Part shown: in pieces, positions 35,997 through 53,954 of the stretch
Layout of the letters: each line of letters opens with the position of its first letter
Position numbering within the stretch: position 1 is the first letter of the stretch
From: Ascidia mentula
Lineage: Eukaryota; Chordata; Ascidiacea; Phlebobranchia; Ascidiidae
Length of the DNA: 64,000 nucleotides
Assembly (NCBI GenBank): GCA_947561715.1
Contig: OX387201.1
Location: 4,482,001 to 4,546,000, forward strand
Direction: 5' to 3'
Program-made: the position numbers and the translations under genes
Notes under the pieces: model-generated
The model's input: only the letters and a program-made list of their open reading frames with translations
Told to the model about the DNA's origin: nothing
Databases searched by the model: none

Positions 35997-36588
35997 ACTG
36001 CGTGTCTCAGGTGTAAAAATACTATGCAATGCATAGGAAAATCGTTGTTCAGTAATAAATGTCTGCTCAGGTTTAAAAAACAATCAATAGCACTTTCTAG
36101 CATTAAGCCCTTACGAGAACAGCACGCCACTACCAGAAACACAGATGGCCACACCCCCGTTTCAAGTAGCTTAGTACAATGGTACATGGCTGCTTAATGC
36201 CACGACACAGCAGATCTATTCTTGTGTATCTTTGCCACGGTAATGGCTGTTCGGCAAATAGCAATTTCAACCGCAGGAAGTTTATTAGGTTTATAACATG
36301 TGAACCTTTGCAATTGCTGTTGACATTGAAAGGAACAAGCAAATAAAGTTTATGTATTGTTTAATTGGAAATTTATCTTCAACCGTTCTTTCCTAAATAA
36401 ATAGTAAAACAAGTAGTAAAATGAGCTTCGCGCAGGCTTTAATCTCAAGTGGTTATACGATTCATTTCTTCAGAAAATATAAATTGAGTCCAATATTTTT
36501 TTATTATTTATATTTTTTATTATTATTGCATATTTGGTTATAATTTCTTGTCATATTAAAATACAAAAATGATTTTCTATTCTTTATT

Positions 36589-36804
36589 TCACTTTAGTAT
36601 CATAGGAATCATTACCAGTTGGAGAAGGCCTGTGATATTCTGCAGGTTTATGCTGTAACCACAAGAAAGGGGGTTGTCAACACGGTCTCTTGCCAGTTCC
36701 ACATCTTTCCATTGCGATACGATGTCAGTCCAACTTTTCCCTGCAAGCTTTCCACTTTTGAACACAGATCCAAAGTTCTCAGGGGGTTTGGAGTTAATAC
36801 TCAT
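36589..36804 (-). CDS. Hypothetical 71-residue protein
   Basis: ATG at 36802-36804, preceded in frame by a TGA, and a stop at 36589-36591. The predicted protein is soluble and mixed-charge (MSINSKPPENFGSVFKSGKL at the start, then SWTDIVSQWKDVELARDRVD). It has no signal peptide and no convincing transmembrane segment. I do not recognise the family. An AATAAA signal directly abuts the stop codon. A strong acceptor-like tract (TTTCTTTTTAG) ends 45 bases before the ATG. The preceding gene on the strand, POLR1D, stops 378 bases upstream with no canonical AATAAA in between. That arrangement is compatible with a downstream cistron in an operon. It may still be a chance ORF in a UTR. Confidence 0.4.
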   Translation of the reverse strand: MSINSKPPENFGSVFKSGKLAGKSWTDIVSQWKDVELARDRVDNPLSCGYSINLQNITGLLQLVMIPMILK

Positions 36805-37182
36805 ATCTCGTAACAATTGTTTTCACATAACCCATAAAATACTAAAAACCTAAAAAGAAATTTAGTTTGAAATCAACATTAACAGTAATAACATGGCAGT
36901 TGCAAGTTGAACAAAGCACAAAATGGTTTTTGAATTGAAAAAATTTGTCTGCTGTAGTCATTCAATATTACAGAGCTGCTACAAATTGCAAACAAAATTC
37001 GGTGAATGGCAAGTTTACCTTGAAAACAAATTAATCAGTTTTACCCACACATTAATATATAACAGATTAAATAAATGCAACTGAACTAGGTTTTTTGGCC
37101 AAAAAAGAAGAATTTTAGCAGTGGTTAAAACAAAAAATACATGATTTGGTTCAAAGGTGCATGCTATTGTACCGATACAAAA

Positions 37183-37530
37183 TCATGTTGTGACATTTTG
37201 GCTAGCATTGTGTTGATATTCCTCAACAGCGCTTTCGAAAGTTGTCAACACATGCTGACACATACTATGCAGGTCCTCTAAACCTTTTCGCAACACTTCC
37301 GTTACTGAAGCACCACGAGTTTGTATTCGAAAGTTAATTTTGTTTTCAGCTGGGTGCGGTATGGAGTATCCACAAAACTCAACATCTGGGTTTTTGGCAA
37401 TGATATACCGCAAAGCATTGCCAAGCGTGTGGTCTTCATTGTGCATCACAAAGGTGCAGCAAGTCTTCGAATTGCCATCTTTTACTTGTTCTATTTCTAG
37501 TTTGCTTGATATGTTGATTTTTTCCTCCAT
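37183..37530 (-). CDS. POLR1D: RNA polymerase I/III subunit RPAC2
   Basis: Single-exon CDS of 115 residues. RPAC2 (AC19) pairs with RPAC1 to form the alpha-like assembly platform of RNA polymerases I and III in the nucleus. The diagnostic stretch is [19 protein letters not shown], then [20 protein letters not shown] and [18 protein letters not shown], covering residues about 29-90. The C-terminus is a short hydrophilic helix as usual. The start ATG (37528-37530) lies five bases after an acceptor-like CTGCTTCAG tract. Length is close to other animal orthologues (about 130 residues in human). No truncation or frameshift is seen. Confidence 0.95.
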   Translation of the reverse strand: MEEKINISSKLEIEQVKDGNSKTCCTFVMHNEDHTLGNALRYIIAKNPDVEFCGYSIPHPAENKINFRIQTRGASVTEVLRKGLEDLHSMCQHVLTTFESAVEEYQHNASQNVTT

Positions 37531-38654
37531 GCTGACTGAAGCAGTGTATACAATGGGTTAAAATGTCAAAGTTGGCACCAGGCTTCTCTGCATTTAACTC
37601 ATTAATTAAGCTGTTTTGGAACAACGAGACAAACAATTAGCAAATATTTTTCATTTCTTCAAACATTAATCTTTCAACGATGCGAAAAAAACTCTATGGT
37701 CTCAAGAAATACTTTAAATATGATGATAATGTGTGAGTATTATGGCAAAATGCTGCTTTTTATTGACATTTCCTCAAAAAAAATATTGTACAATTCGTCA
37801 CTGCGTTTGAATATTCCGACGCACGCTCTCGGCAAAACAACCAAAACCAGATTTGGGTAATTCCAGCGGTTGCGCACTTTTGATAAATGCACATTGATAT
37901 TTATGTTAAAAGTGTCATAAGAAGCACACTTCGCCTAAAAACATTGAAGTCCGTTTGGCTAAATAGCCTAGAATTGTTTGTAATACAAGTTTACTATTTA
38001 TCCGTGAAGGCCGCATATCTGTATTTCTATTAAAATAGGTTTCGTCGGCGGGAAATGCCCCCCTTGTATTCTGTCCTCCGTCACAATATAACGATGACGT
38101 CACAAAGCAGTCAGTCATGCATGGGAGTCAATTTTACTGTAGAGTGAGCACTTATGCATGTGCTGTCCTTAGGGCAGTTTCAGTGGGGTTTGTGCGCTTT
38201 GAATCCGGTAGCTACTTGGTGCCGGGTGTTGTAGCAAATTGAACTAAAAAATCAAACTTCAGACTGTATTTACACAGAAATGAATCGTTCAAGGGTCCAG
38301 TCATTTGTGGTTTCATGAAAGATCCACCCCCAAAACGTAGGAAAATAACGTCTTAACATCTGTCTAACGTCCTGTGATAACAAATGAACGCAGAACTGTT
38401 GCGACGAATTGCCAGCCATTTATTCAATCACAAACCGCATGAGGGTGTCGGTAAGCGTAAAATGGCGCAGACAGAGGATTTGTCGCTAGTAGAGCGCGAC
38501 AGTGCGTACAGATTATTAGAAGGTCCGAGTCCAAGTGGAGGCTGCTCGGGGATTAGATAAACGGTTTATTAGGCAAAATTCGTTGGGTATATTATCATCT
38601 CGGCGCTATGGGCACGCGGCACAGGGTGGCGATAAAGAGTAGTTTTTTATTTTA
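37531..38654. other. Spacer between POLR1D and DCUN1D
   Basis: About 1.1 kb between two minus-strand genes. It holds the promoter side of POLR1D and the 3' end of DCUN1D, including a minus-strand AATAAA near 38567. No gene or RNA was recognised. Confidence 0.35.
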
Positions 38655-41230
38655 TCAGCTGGACATGACATTTTGTTGAACGATTGGTTTCGCCCACTCC
38701 ACGAAGTCGTCGATTAGAACGGGCCAAGCACCTAAATAACAGAAAACAAACAATTCAAAAATATAAATAGGAATACAGGGGTGTTTCGAAGATGTTGCAC
38801 GTACTCCACTGCTGATGGCAGATTTTGTATTCACATAACGATTGGGTTGAAAAAAAATTCTTACTGGTATGATTAAATTTACATGTAAAAATTAATCATT
38901 GCGTTTTCGTGCAGAAGGTTAGATTTCCTTCATAAAGTGTAAAAGTTTACTAAATTGAAGTTTCTCATCACTATTTTGGACACACCAGCCATAAGAATTC
39001 TTTCACCGCAATGGCGTTCCAAACCATTCCGGCTTACTCTTACCACTGAATATATCCATCAATCACACGGAATAAACAAAAACTATATTTGTAATTTTTG
39101 CATGAAAGAAGTTTACTGGAAGGTCACAAACAAATCTCTGTTTAAATATTTACCTTCTTCGTCATAGTTTGCCATATCATCCGCTATCATCTGCGAAAAA
39201 TCAAGCAAGAGGTTCCAAGTGTCCCTGGGAATGGCGCGCTTGTAAAATTTCTGCAAGACCAAAAACATTTGTTGTACGGTAAAATAACTTACCTAGCCAA
39301 CTTTGTGCAACATGTAATAACCACACACATGACCGAGATTAATGAGTAATTTTTAGGTCGGCACAATCTGTTGTTGTTAGATCACCATGTTGTTTACATT
39401 ACCTCTTCATAACACAAGTGCTAACCTGCAAAAATTCACTCCACAAGGCGAGGAATTTAAAGCGGTCACCAAGAACTATGTTCCAATACTCCAAAGCCAT
39501 GTCTAGGTCTGCAAACAATGTAGATATTTGGTTTTAATACATATATCTAATCATTAATCACATGCTATTTAACCAATTGTATTGTAAACACACAGGAACA
39601 CATATGATGATTTTATGTATGTATCCTTATCCAAAAAACGTTTATGGAATATTTAAACATGATTTTTAACACAACTTGGGGAAGCTGCCAGGGCCTAAAT
39701 GATATTCAGTTTTACTTTTCTTGGTCTTTGATGTGCTTTGTTTGTGTCGAACTTTATGAAACAACAGTGCCATAAATATTTAATTTATCCTTCACATGAT
39801 TTATATTTAGAATTGTGTTGATTTTTTAGAAATAATCTTCAGAACAAAGTTATTTTTACATTTCACCATGCTTAAAAGAAAGCAAAGCATTCTAGAAAAA
39901 ACAAATCAAACGCTGACCCAGATTACAAAGCTACTACAGTGTCATGCTGCAACGTCAGCTGTTCAACCACAGCAGCAGCAGCATCATTACTTATGCAGTG
40001 TACAGCTAACAGGTCTACATATTATAGCTCACCTAAGCCCTTCTGGCCAGGGTTTTTGGCAAAGTTAAAAGTGAACTGATAAAAATCTCTGAACTTTGTC
40101 TTGTCTGTTATTTCATTCGCCAGAAGTGGGAGCTTCATTCTCAGCTTTGAGAAGTCGTCACACCTGGTAATATAACATACAATGTGTTATGATCAATCAT
40201 TGCAGGACTTGCTGCCTGTTACTGTTAAACAGACTTAAATTAAAGAAAAACAAAGAAGCCAAACAAAGGTTAATGCCATTTGCAAATAGATTTTTCACAT
40301 TTACCAAAAAATACATTAAAAGTTTGGCTTTAAAAACTTGTCCCTTTAAAAACAAACAGTGTAAAACACATAATACAATTATTAAACAATGCTCACCCTA
40401 ACTCAGTCATGCCATCCATGAATTCCTTTTTAGTAAATTCGCACTGGGTGGCAGCATGAAATTTCCATGCAATAATGAGGACAATCCGACTAGTTGGCTC
40501 TACTTGGAGTTCCTCACAAAACCTGCAGATTCCTTCCACACCAATTTTATCATGTTCTGACGAGTCTGAGATAAATTTAAATGTCAAATTAGCATTTTGT
40601 TATTGTGATCATAACTAAAGGTGGTGAATCATAAGTTTTTGCTTAGTGCAAAAAAATACAGAAAATAATTTTCTCTGTTAGTTATAGAACTTGTATTTCA
40701 TATCATGAAATACAGCACAAATCTTACACTTTAATTAGATCTCCACTGGGTAGCATATGATAGCAGCTGCATGAAATAAAACTAATGTATACCTCGTAGT
40801 GAATGATAAAGCGATTCGAGTTTCCGTTTGTCTATGGGCTGTCTGGCATCCCTGTATGCTTCAGGATGGGAGAAAAAATTGTCAGAAGCAATATCAAGTC
40901 TCCAGTTGTTGTGAGCCAAACATGTTATTGCTGATTTTTCACTCAAGTTTGTGAGGGAGATAAACTGTCGAACTTTTTCTCTTTGCGGGCCTTTCAGTTT
41001 GTGCTGAAAATAAATTTTTATATTGTATGCAATCGCAAAAAAAGTACTACGCACTAAAATCAACCATTTCTAGATAAAAGCAAACCATTTCAAACTATAG
41101 GCAATGCTGGAGAGTGTTCAACAAATTTAATTTCATGATTGGTTTCCAATTAATTATAACAAACACAGCTAATTAAACAAGCTTGATACAAAAAGAAATG
41201 TGACCAAAATACACAAACAATGACTTACCA
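38655..41230 (-). CDS. DCUN1D1: DCN1-like protein (cullin neddylation co-E3)
   Basis: Seven coding exons: 41228-41230 (the ATG alone), 40793-41003, 40397-40565, 40033-40163, 39426-39508, 39154-39250 and 38655-38754 or so, all in phase. The product is about 264 residues, similar to human DCUN1D1/2 (259). DCN1-like proteins bind cullins and UBE2M/UBE2F and speed transfer of NEDD8. An N-terminal UBA-like part ([20 protein letters not shown]) is followed by the potentiating-neddylation domain ([72 protein letters not shown]). The opening [15 protein letters not shown] matches the D1/D2 subgroup; I cannot separate D1 from D2. An AATAAA begins a few bases after the stop. Confidence 0.93.
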
Positions 41231-42123
41231 TATTTAGGTATTTTTCTATTGAAAGGCTTTTAATAGTTCACTTGCTTGACGACTCATTGTAAATCGACAT
41301 ACACAAAAACAAACAAAAATCAACCAGCAGACACAGCGTTATTTATTCACTGCCAGCCAAGTGTTTTTTAAATGTAAGTTTAACACGTGCCTAAACCGAC
41401 TGTTGATGTCCGGAAACACAAAACTGTGCTGAAAAATAGGAAGATTTGTCATTATGCAAACAGCCTACGTGACTCTTCCCACAAAAAAAACAACCATTAT
41501 ACAAGACAGAGAAACACTGTAACCAGCTGTTACTAACCAGGAACCACCAGTGGGTGTAATTGCTTTGACCAGAACGAGATAAGTACGAGTGGAATAAACA
41601 GATTTAAAATAGGAAATAACAATTAAATTGACACGTTTCCGCCTATTTTCATAGCTACAAAATAATTTACAATAATGTTCCACCCAAGAGTCTGTTTTAT
41701 TCTTATAATTAAAAAGCAATAATCTCATTACGTGCATCGAATCAAAATTACAAATTTTGTTCCAAACGCCTCCAGCGGCTGCAATCGACACGGATTACGT
41801 ACACTAGAGGGAGCTGAAGAGGTAAAACTAAGGGGCAAGTAGGTTCATTGGCAACAGCGCAAGCGAGTCCCGCAAAAAATCAAAAAGGTTGTGGTTTCAT
41901 AGCTTTTGTGTGGGTCTGCTTTTTTGTTAAACTGCACCGTTTTGCGTCAGGGCAGAAGCCAATAAAAAGTATACTATTCTAATAGGTAACACAAATAAGT
42001 ATAGTTGTCTAAGAGCTTATTCTTATTTTTGTTGCAATTTCTAGGTTTGATAATGATGTGCAAAGTAAATACATTTCATTAGAGGAAGCACTTTTAACAT
42101 GCTCACTGCAAGTTGTCAGCAAT
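41231..42123. promoter_or_regulatory. Divergent intergenic region, DCUN1D/NALF
   Basis: About 0.9 kb between the start codons of two genes pointing away from each other. A splice acceptor (TTGCAATTTCTAG) ends at 42044 and shows that the plus-strand gene has at least one upstream exon, probably inside this region. Promoter elements themselves cannot be named. Confidence 0.35.
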
Positions 42124-45100
42124 ATGGATACTTTACCCTTTTGGGTGTGCAGAAATCTGCATGAAACTGAAAAAGTTTGCCCTTCACTTGGAGATAGCAC
42201 AAAGTGGGACTATTGCTCAAAACTTAAAACTCGTCTCAAAGAACACACACCTCCAGCCTTTAAAAGAAAAGACTTAATATATGGAAAATGTGGAAGCAAG
42301 AGCCCAAGTTCCTTCGTAGAAACAGAATTAAAAAAAAAACTGTCAATGCACGACAAAGAAACTGAGACAGACCCAGCCAAGTTCAGAGGAGAATCTGTGG
42401 TGGATGCAGTGGATTGCAAGCTGCCAATGAAATGCACATGTGGTGTTCACCAGTTAAAACTTTCTCCAACACAATGCATAGCAACATTGCCTTCCAGGTG
42501 CATTTTTAATGAAAAAAGAACTGAATTTTATGTTTTTTCACGTGCTAGACACAAATGTATGCCAGTGAAAAGGGTCACTAACCTGCTACTGTCAAACTTC
42601 TGCCTTGGCTTGGAACAGTGGTTTTGTACGCATGCTCTTCACAGCTTCTTCCTATTCCTTTTGTTCTCCAGTATGTTACGCCCAGTGCATTCTTACCAGC
42701 GGATGAGTGCCAGTTGTTTTTCTGCTCGAGCAACGTACAAAAACCTAATGATGCCTGTGTCCGAGCAGAGCTGCCAGACCTCCCCTGTGCAACGCTTTAG
42801 TGCGGCATATTACAACCATCTAAGAACTTGCACACAATTTAAAATGGCAGAATACGGCTTAGAAAAAGCCTATTCAGATATTGACAATGCTTCTGAGTCA
42901 TCAGGGCATGTCATTGAAGGTCCCACTTGTGCTTCACCTTTAGTGAATAGTGTTTGGTGGAAATCGACTCTGTTTTGCAACCATTTTTCCTGGGAGAAAC
43001 TCTTGTCATGTAACTACAGTTACTATGGTGATTGCAAGTCATCTTGCAATGAAAATTCTCCTCAAAATGTTTACTGTGATGTCATAAGAGTACTCAACAA
43101 CGACCAGGCTACTCATTCAGCTTACCTCCAGTTTGTCCACACGCTGCTAAAGTATGCAACGCCTGATGACTACTCCATTAACTGGAACGAATCAGAATGT
43201 TTTGTAAGTTTCAATGTAATCTTTTTGCTTAATGAATTAAACAATGATATGGTTAATGATTGTGGTTTGTGGATGAAAACAAAGTAATCTCATTTAGTCA
43301 CTGTGGTGCATTTATATCTTTGGATTAGCATATCATCCTGAATAAGTTGCAACGTTTCGCCGATGTGTTGTTAACAGATTTTTTTGGAAACAATTGTTGC
43401 AAAAATACTGTAGAGGATATTTTCAAAACATCTCATAGCTAAAGAGTTTTTTTGTTTATTTAATGATCGTTGACAATCATATAAGAACTGTGGCTACTAG
43501 ACATAATATAAACGGAAAATAGGCTTTGACCACCAGGTAACAATTAATTATTGTCCTATTTGTTCTTCTGGTGAAAAAACAACAAATATACACCTATTTT
43601 GAAGATTGTGAAATGTTATTGTTGCAGTGTGCAATTGGTAATTTGTGATGGTAGTTGCCAAAATGCTTGGGGAATTTGACACTTATTCTAAATAATCTAA
43701 TGCAAATGTGTTTTTAAAATAATTCATTGTTTTGCTGAAAACAAAGAATGTTTCTTTTTACAAATCAATGCATGGGACAATCTGTACAGACTGTACAGTA
43801 ATTAAAAATATTCAAATAAATTAAAAAGTCTGTAGTGAAGTTTCCTATTTACAACAAGCGTAAAAATGTCAGTAATTTATTTTCAAAAAGGCGCATTTTT
43901 CTGGCTATTGAACTCAGCCTTTAAATTCAGATGATAGGGAAAAGGTAGACACACTCTTTACCCTTGTATTGATCTTTTCTACCTTGGCCTACTTGCAGCA
44001 GTATTGATCTCGTGCATTTGTGATTATTGTGGTTAAGGACTATGGTCTCCTTGTTCTTTTTTTCATTCTGTTTTTTGTATGATCTACGCCCCTGGTTTGG
44101 CTTCCATGGAGATTTACCAGATTGAATTGAAATGATATCTATAGTTTTCTTGCTTTTTCTTTTTTTAATATTAACATGGTCAACAGATTATATTTGGTTG
44201 ACTGTTGTGTGGCCATGCAAGTCACAAGGACATTGAGTGAAGTTTTGCACAAGCTGCAACTAAATCAAGGAAATATAATAAAAGAAGCTACCCTGTTTCC
44301 TTATTATGAACTTATTTTGTTTAAAAATTACATTTACTCAAGCCTTTAGGGAGTCTTGTCACAAATTTATAAGTCACATCTGACCCGTTTGCTTAAATCA
44401 AATATTCTCCATCCATTTTTTACAGATTTAAAGGCAAACACGAATGTACAGCCAAAGTCTTTATAAATTATTCATTCACCGTACAATCACATAATTATTA
44501 AGAATCCTTGGCTGACTAAAGCAGCCTTAAGTCGCCTTGGTTGTGCTTAGATTTTAAATGTGCTGTTTACATGAAGCACTAAAAAAGGGCCAATTCTTGT
44601 GGTTTGACACAGAATTACGCTCCACAAACCAAATGCTGTATTATTTAGTGATACATGCAAATTCTTTTAACTGATTTTAAATTGTTCTGATAGTTTATCA
44701 ATTTTTTGTGCAATTAAGTTGATCTAAATGGATTGACATATAAAACATACATGTGTTATTTTTCCTGCAATTCCGGTAAATGTTTTTGTAACCTAAAGTG
44801 TGCAACATTAATAATGTTTCAAGACTTATTCCAATCTGTTTCCTTTACTTTGCAGAGCTCATACAGGGCCTGGGTGTGCACGCAATATCATCAAGTGTAC
44901 GAAACACAAGATGACGGCAGTAGATCGAAGGTGGCACCATGTGACACATACTGCGATCTTACAGAGAAATCTTGTCCCTTTTTCCGAATATTCAACAGAA
45001 CCAAACTGAGAGGCGGGCAGCCAACATTTATATGCCACGGTACAGTTTACAATATTACTGTAATTTATTGAAATTCTGGTTGTGTACAAAAAACTTCCAC

Positions 45101-46040
45101 ATTTAACTGTGTTAGCAAATATGTATATGTTATGCACCTAAAGGTTTTTGATGAATCATTTGGGCTGGCCTTACTATTTTTTTTTAAAAAAAGCAGTTTC
45201 CCCATATAATTAATTTACTAGTTTAGTGGCTGCTTGGTTTATTCAGCCAGGGCAAATGTTGCAAGCCAGCTGCAGAATGGTTTATTCATGATTTGCTCAG
45301 AATCCCATTCAAAGTGCAGTTGCTTTAATCCCACCACTGCAGCTACCCTGTCAGTTTATCCCCCACCCTGTTGGGGTAATTGTTAGATACCCGCAAAGAC
45401 CCTCAGACTGCATGTAGCATTTGGATATCCCTTAGATTCTACGAGCATGTAGATACCCCTTGAGCAGTGTTTGGACAAAATTTAACAAATAGAACACCCT
45501 ATAATTCGTGTGAGATGCACAAAATTGTTTGTTCACTCTTTTACAAGTGGCCAAAGGGGTGTTCTTACGATCAATCAGGGCCTGCGAACTGCAATCAATA
45601 GTTGCCTTTTAAGTTTTGACTGGAGTATATCCTTCTCTCATGTTTAATGCATGGCGCAAATCGCCTTCCTGTGTTTGAGCTGGCTAAACTCCTGTGCATT
45701 GTGAACGTAGGTGCCACCCTCCTAACCATATTAATCCTCTTTTCCATCAGGTTTTGACATGGAAAACCCTGCGCCCGCACCCACGAAATGTCATTACTTC
45801 GAGTTAAGCAATTCCGACGCCGTTGACCACCGGTCAGTTGCGACGCAGTCAATAGCTTTGAATGTATCAGTGACGACGGTACACAAAATCAGGCACACGA
45901 ACACGATCATTCCTAACTGCAACGACTGTCATTCAATGTCGCCAAGCCAGACAAACTTTGCCGTTGCACCAACTTTGCGTGCTTCCGCCGCCGTTTCATG
46001 TTATTTTATTTGGTATCTAAGTCTACTCCGGGGGGTGTAA
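42124..46040 (+). CDS. NALCN channel auxiliary factor (FAM155/NALF type)
   Basis: Three exons: 42045-43203 (coding from the ATG at 42124), 44856-45039 and 45751-46040, in phase, giving 517 residues. The acceptor at 42044 leaves the frame open upstream, so a further coding exon is possible. The N-terminal part (about 180 residues) is hydrophilic. A hydrophobic segment (HALHSFFLFLLFSSML) is the likely membrane anchor. The rest is cysteine-rich and extracellular. The strongest family mark is the spacing in YRAWVCTQYHQ, PCDTYCDLTEKSCPFF, then GGQPTFICHG, which matches FAM155 proteins. These bind the sodium-leak channel NALCN and help its surface expression. The C-terminus is partly hydrophobic. 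AATAAA lies at 46092-46097. The family call is likely; detailed orthology is open. Confidence 0.65.
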
Positions 46041-49034
46041 CCCCTCAGGGCGACCGCGCGATTTGGTTTCGTTCAGTTTCATACTTTGCAAAATAAAACA
46101 ATCTTGTGACCTAGTGTTTCTTTGGTGTGAGGGTTATTCGAGAAACAACGTTTTGTTTTTACTTTATTTATGAACCGATGTAGTTCCCGTATGCATGACG
46201 GTAACTGCGTCAGTGCAACACAAGCTGTTTTAATCTTTAATTTAAATAAATCCTAGAAGCCATTTGTTCATGACGGCCTTGGTTTGAAAGGAATTCCAAT
46301 GCGATTGTGACACGTTTAATTCGATTGGTATGAGGAAGATCCATCTCGAGGGACGTCGGGCCGTCGTCGTGCATGGGCCCAGGACAAACCAGAAAATGAC
46401 TGCTTATCGACCTTACGGGGTGTTAAAACTCGATCCAACACGATGTCCAGACACCGGAAAGCCGTTTAAAGAAGATTTATTACGGGACTTTTAAATTTTA
46501 TTGCCGCTACAAACGTTAGTTGATTGTGAATATTGGCCTAAGAGCTAAGGAAAAACGTTCGCATAGAAAACAATTCGAGAAAACTGACTGAGCGGGAATG
46601 GCGAACAGGAAAGCCAGATTTTAAGTAGGCACGCGGGAATGACGCAAGAGTTTTTAACTAAACGCTCGCACAAAATAAACTGCTATTCGAAGAAACTGGC
46701 CGAATGGGAATGGAAGGCAGGCAGGCAGGAAGGGAACGAAAAAGAATAAGGTTGTGAAAAAACCATCACGAAATTGAATCGCTGTGGTCCAGAGGCGGAG
46801 TGGCGGATCGATACAGGCCGCCATCGATTTGTTTTGGAATAATAGAGTTCGGCGTGAAAGAAAAGACCTTTCTCCATCGTCGAGGCTGTCTGTCGGATTT
46901 TCGTTAGCACTGGAAGCGCCTGTTGATATCCCGGGGGGCAGACATCCTTGCTTTTAATTCGCACCGTAGCATCAATATTTTTCCGCCCGCGTCCTAAGCG
47001 ATGAATTATAGGGGTCTGCAAAAAAGACTTGGCCACGTTCTGTTCGTCCTAAATCGATGTTGGTGAGCTTGTTGAAGTTATCGAACTGCGCAAATTGGCG
47101 AAGGTTTCATAATGTTAAAAACAAACCAGGTTTTTCCATGCGAATTTAACATTACCTATATGTGGCCTACACAAAACCTTATTTTGATATATTTGTTGTG
47201 CAGAGATGTTATTCAATTATAGTGAAATAGTGTACAGCATTATCATTATTGACGTATTGTTGTTCAACCGGTTAAATTTGCACTAAAAGTGATTTTCAAG
47301 TATTTTAATGGGAAAAGTGTTCATGCAATGACGGAGCATTAGGTGAAACGCGCGTTGGAACAAAACGACGTCGCCACCGCGAGAAATTGCCTAATCCGAT
47401 TAAAAAATCGATTTGGTTTGCGTCAAAAATCACTTCAGCCCGTAAATCAGATTCTATCATGAGTTTTGTGTCACGGCATGCATTTAAGGTAAGGACACCT
47501 CGTCACAGAATCGTCCGGCGGATATAATGCACATACAAAGTGGCCACAAGGTGGCGCAGGGTATCCCACGTAGCTGGAACCTATCAATATCCCACACCCA
47601 ACTGTTTTACTCTAATTTATTACCGCACCTAATTAATTTACCGGTTCGAGGAACTTTTCTAGTGAATCATATTTCTTGAAACCTACCAGACGACTTTTCG
47701 TGGTTGTTCAGGAGTTTCGTAGTTTTAGTAACGTGATTATGTGTTCGAATGCATGATAACGTTCAGGCCTAATGGATATAAACAAACGATTCTCATGAAT
47801 TAAGTAAAGTTGTGGCAAGCTATTGTTACGAGTATATTCTACATTATTGTCACTAATTCATTTTGAAAATTTTGAAAAACTCGTAGCTATCATTATAGCT
47901 GTTTGTGTAAAGCAGTTGGAACGCGCACTGTGTTAATTGTCCGTCTGCACTGTAGCAAACGTCACGTTTAACTGTATGGGTTATCTTGACCGACTGGTAA
48001 TCGATCAAGGCAATCAGAGACTGGCTAATTAATTAAAGATGTTAAACAAAGTTTGTTTGAAAGGATTGTTTATTTGACCTATTGATAAGTTGCCAATAAA
48101 AATATCTGAAAACCCAGGGGCAATTTATTCTTCTTGCGGTGTAGATTCTTATGTTGTTGCTGCAGGCTGGTATTACAGCGCATTTTTGTTCAACGGACTA
48201 ACGGACGAAAGCCCGAAACGCGTGTAATCAATTTTCTGTTCTTCAAATACGTCTTTTCCAAGTACAAAAATTCTTCTTTTGAGCAACAAACTTTGGCAAA
48301 GCTGCCCGTCTCCTTCAGGTAAAAAGCAAGGACACACACGTCCATTTGATGCATAACCTTGATACGAACAAACTTCATTAGCACGGCCGAACTGTTCGAC
48401 ACAACACACATCACACAACGGACAAAGGTGCAATAGGAACTAAATGAAAACAACAGTTGCCCGTACGAACCAATAAGTTACATGAACTTGGCCGCTCCGA
48501 ACGTGAATTTCACTTAAATTGCGTTTGGCAATAACACATAGTCCTGCGGTTGATACATTGTATGGCACAGCAAATCCGGTTTCAGCGTATGGAGAATTTT
48601 AGTCAACGTTGTTAAACTCCAAAACGTGCGAAGTTGCTTGTTGAGACATTTTTTTGAAGTTAAAACAGCCAATCGTCACCAAACCAGCAGTCGCTGATAG
48701 AAACACACTAACTTTGGCAAAACCGCGTGTCAGCAAGTTCAGGCAAAGACCCGACATAACAGCGTAAGGCAGTTCAGTTTCAAAACACGTAAAAAGTATT
48801 GTTACCCTATCCCACCTATTACCATGAAACCATTTTGCTCAGTTAAGGACGCAAGGCACAAACACAAGGCCACGAGCCTATTTTGACAGTTGTGAAACTC
48901 GTTTGCACAAAAATGCGTTACTTGGGTAGAGAGGAGGCGGGGATGCAGAACTTTTGGGACAAACGACAAAACAAAAAATATATAGATATGATAGAAAACA
49001 AAGGGTGGAAGCAAGCGAACTTTTTGAGGATTTT
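46041..49034. other. Convergent intergenic region, NALF/SUCLA2
   Basis: About 3 kb holding both genes' 3' UTRs. A 117-codon minus-strand frame (46683-47036) has no domain. A pair of imperfect direct repeats (46566-46605 and 46683-46722) shares AAACTG followed by GGGAATGG. Near 48190-48216 the sequence GGACGAAAGCCCGAAACGCG resembles text found at retroelement 3' ends. No gene is supported. Confidence 0.4.

Positions 49035-53954
<4,920 letters not shown>

Noticed and set aside
45360..45475. Apparent short tandem units (GATACCC, ATGTAG)
   Set aside because: Units are too unequal in length and sequence to support a real tandem repeat.
46683..47036. 117-codon minus-strand frame
   Set aside because: No domain, no splice context, and it overlaps a repeat.
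48186..48216. GGACGAAAGCCCGAAACGCG as a possible ribozyme or retroelement end
   Set aside because: There is no room for stem II between the boxes, and no related copy was found in the window.
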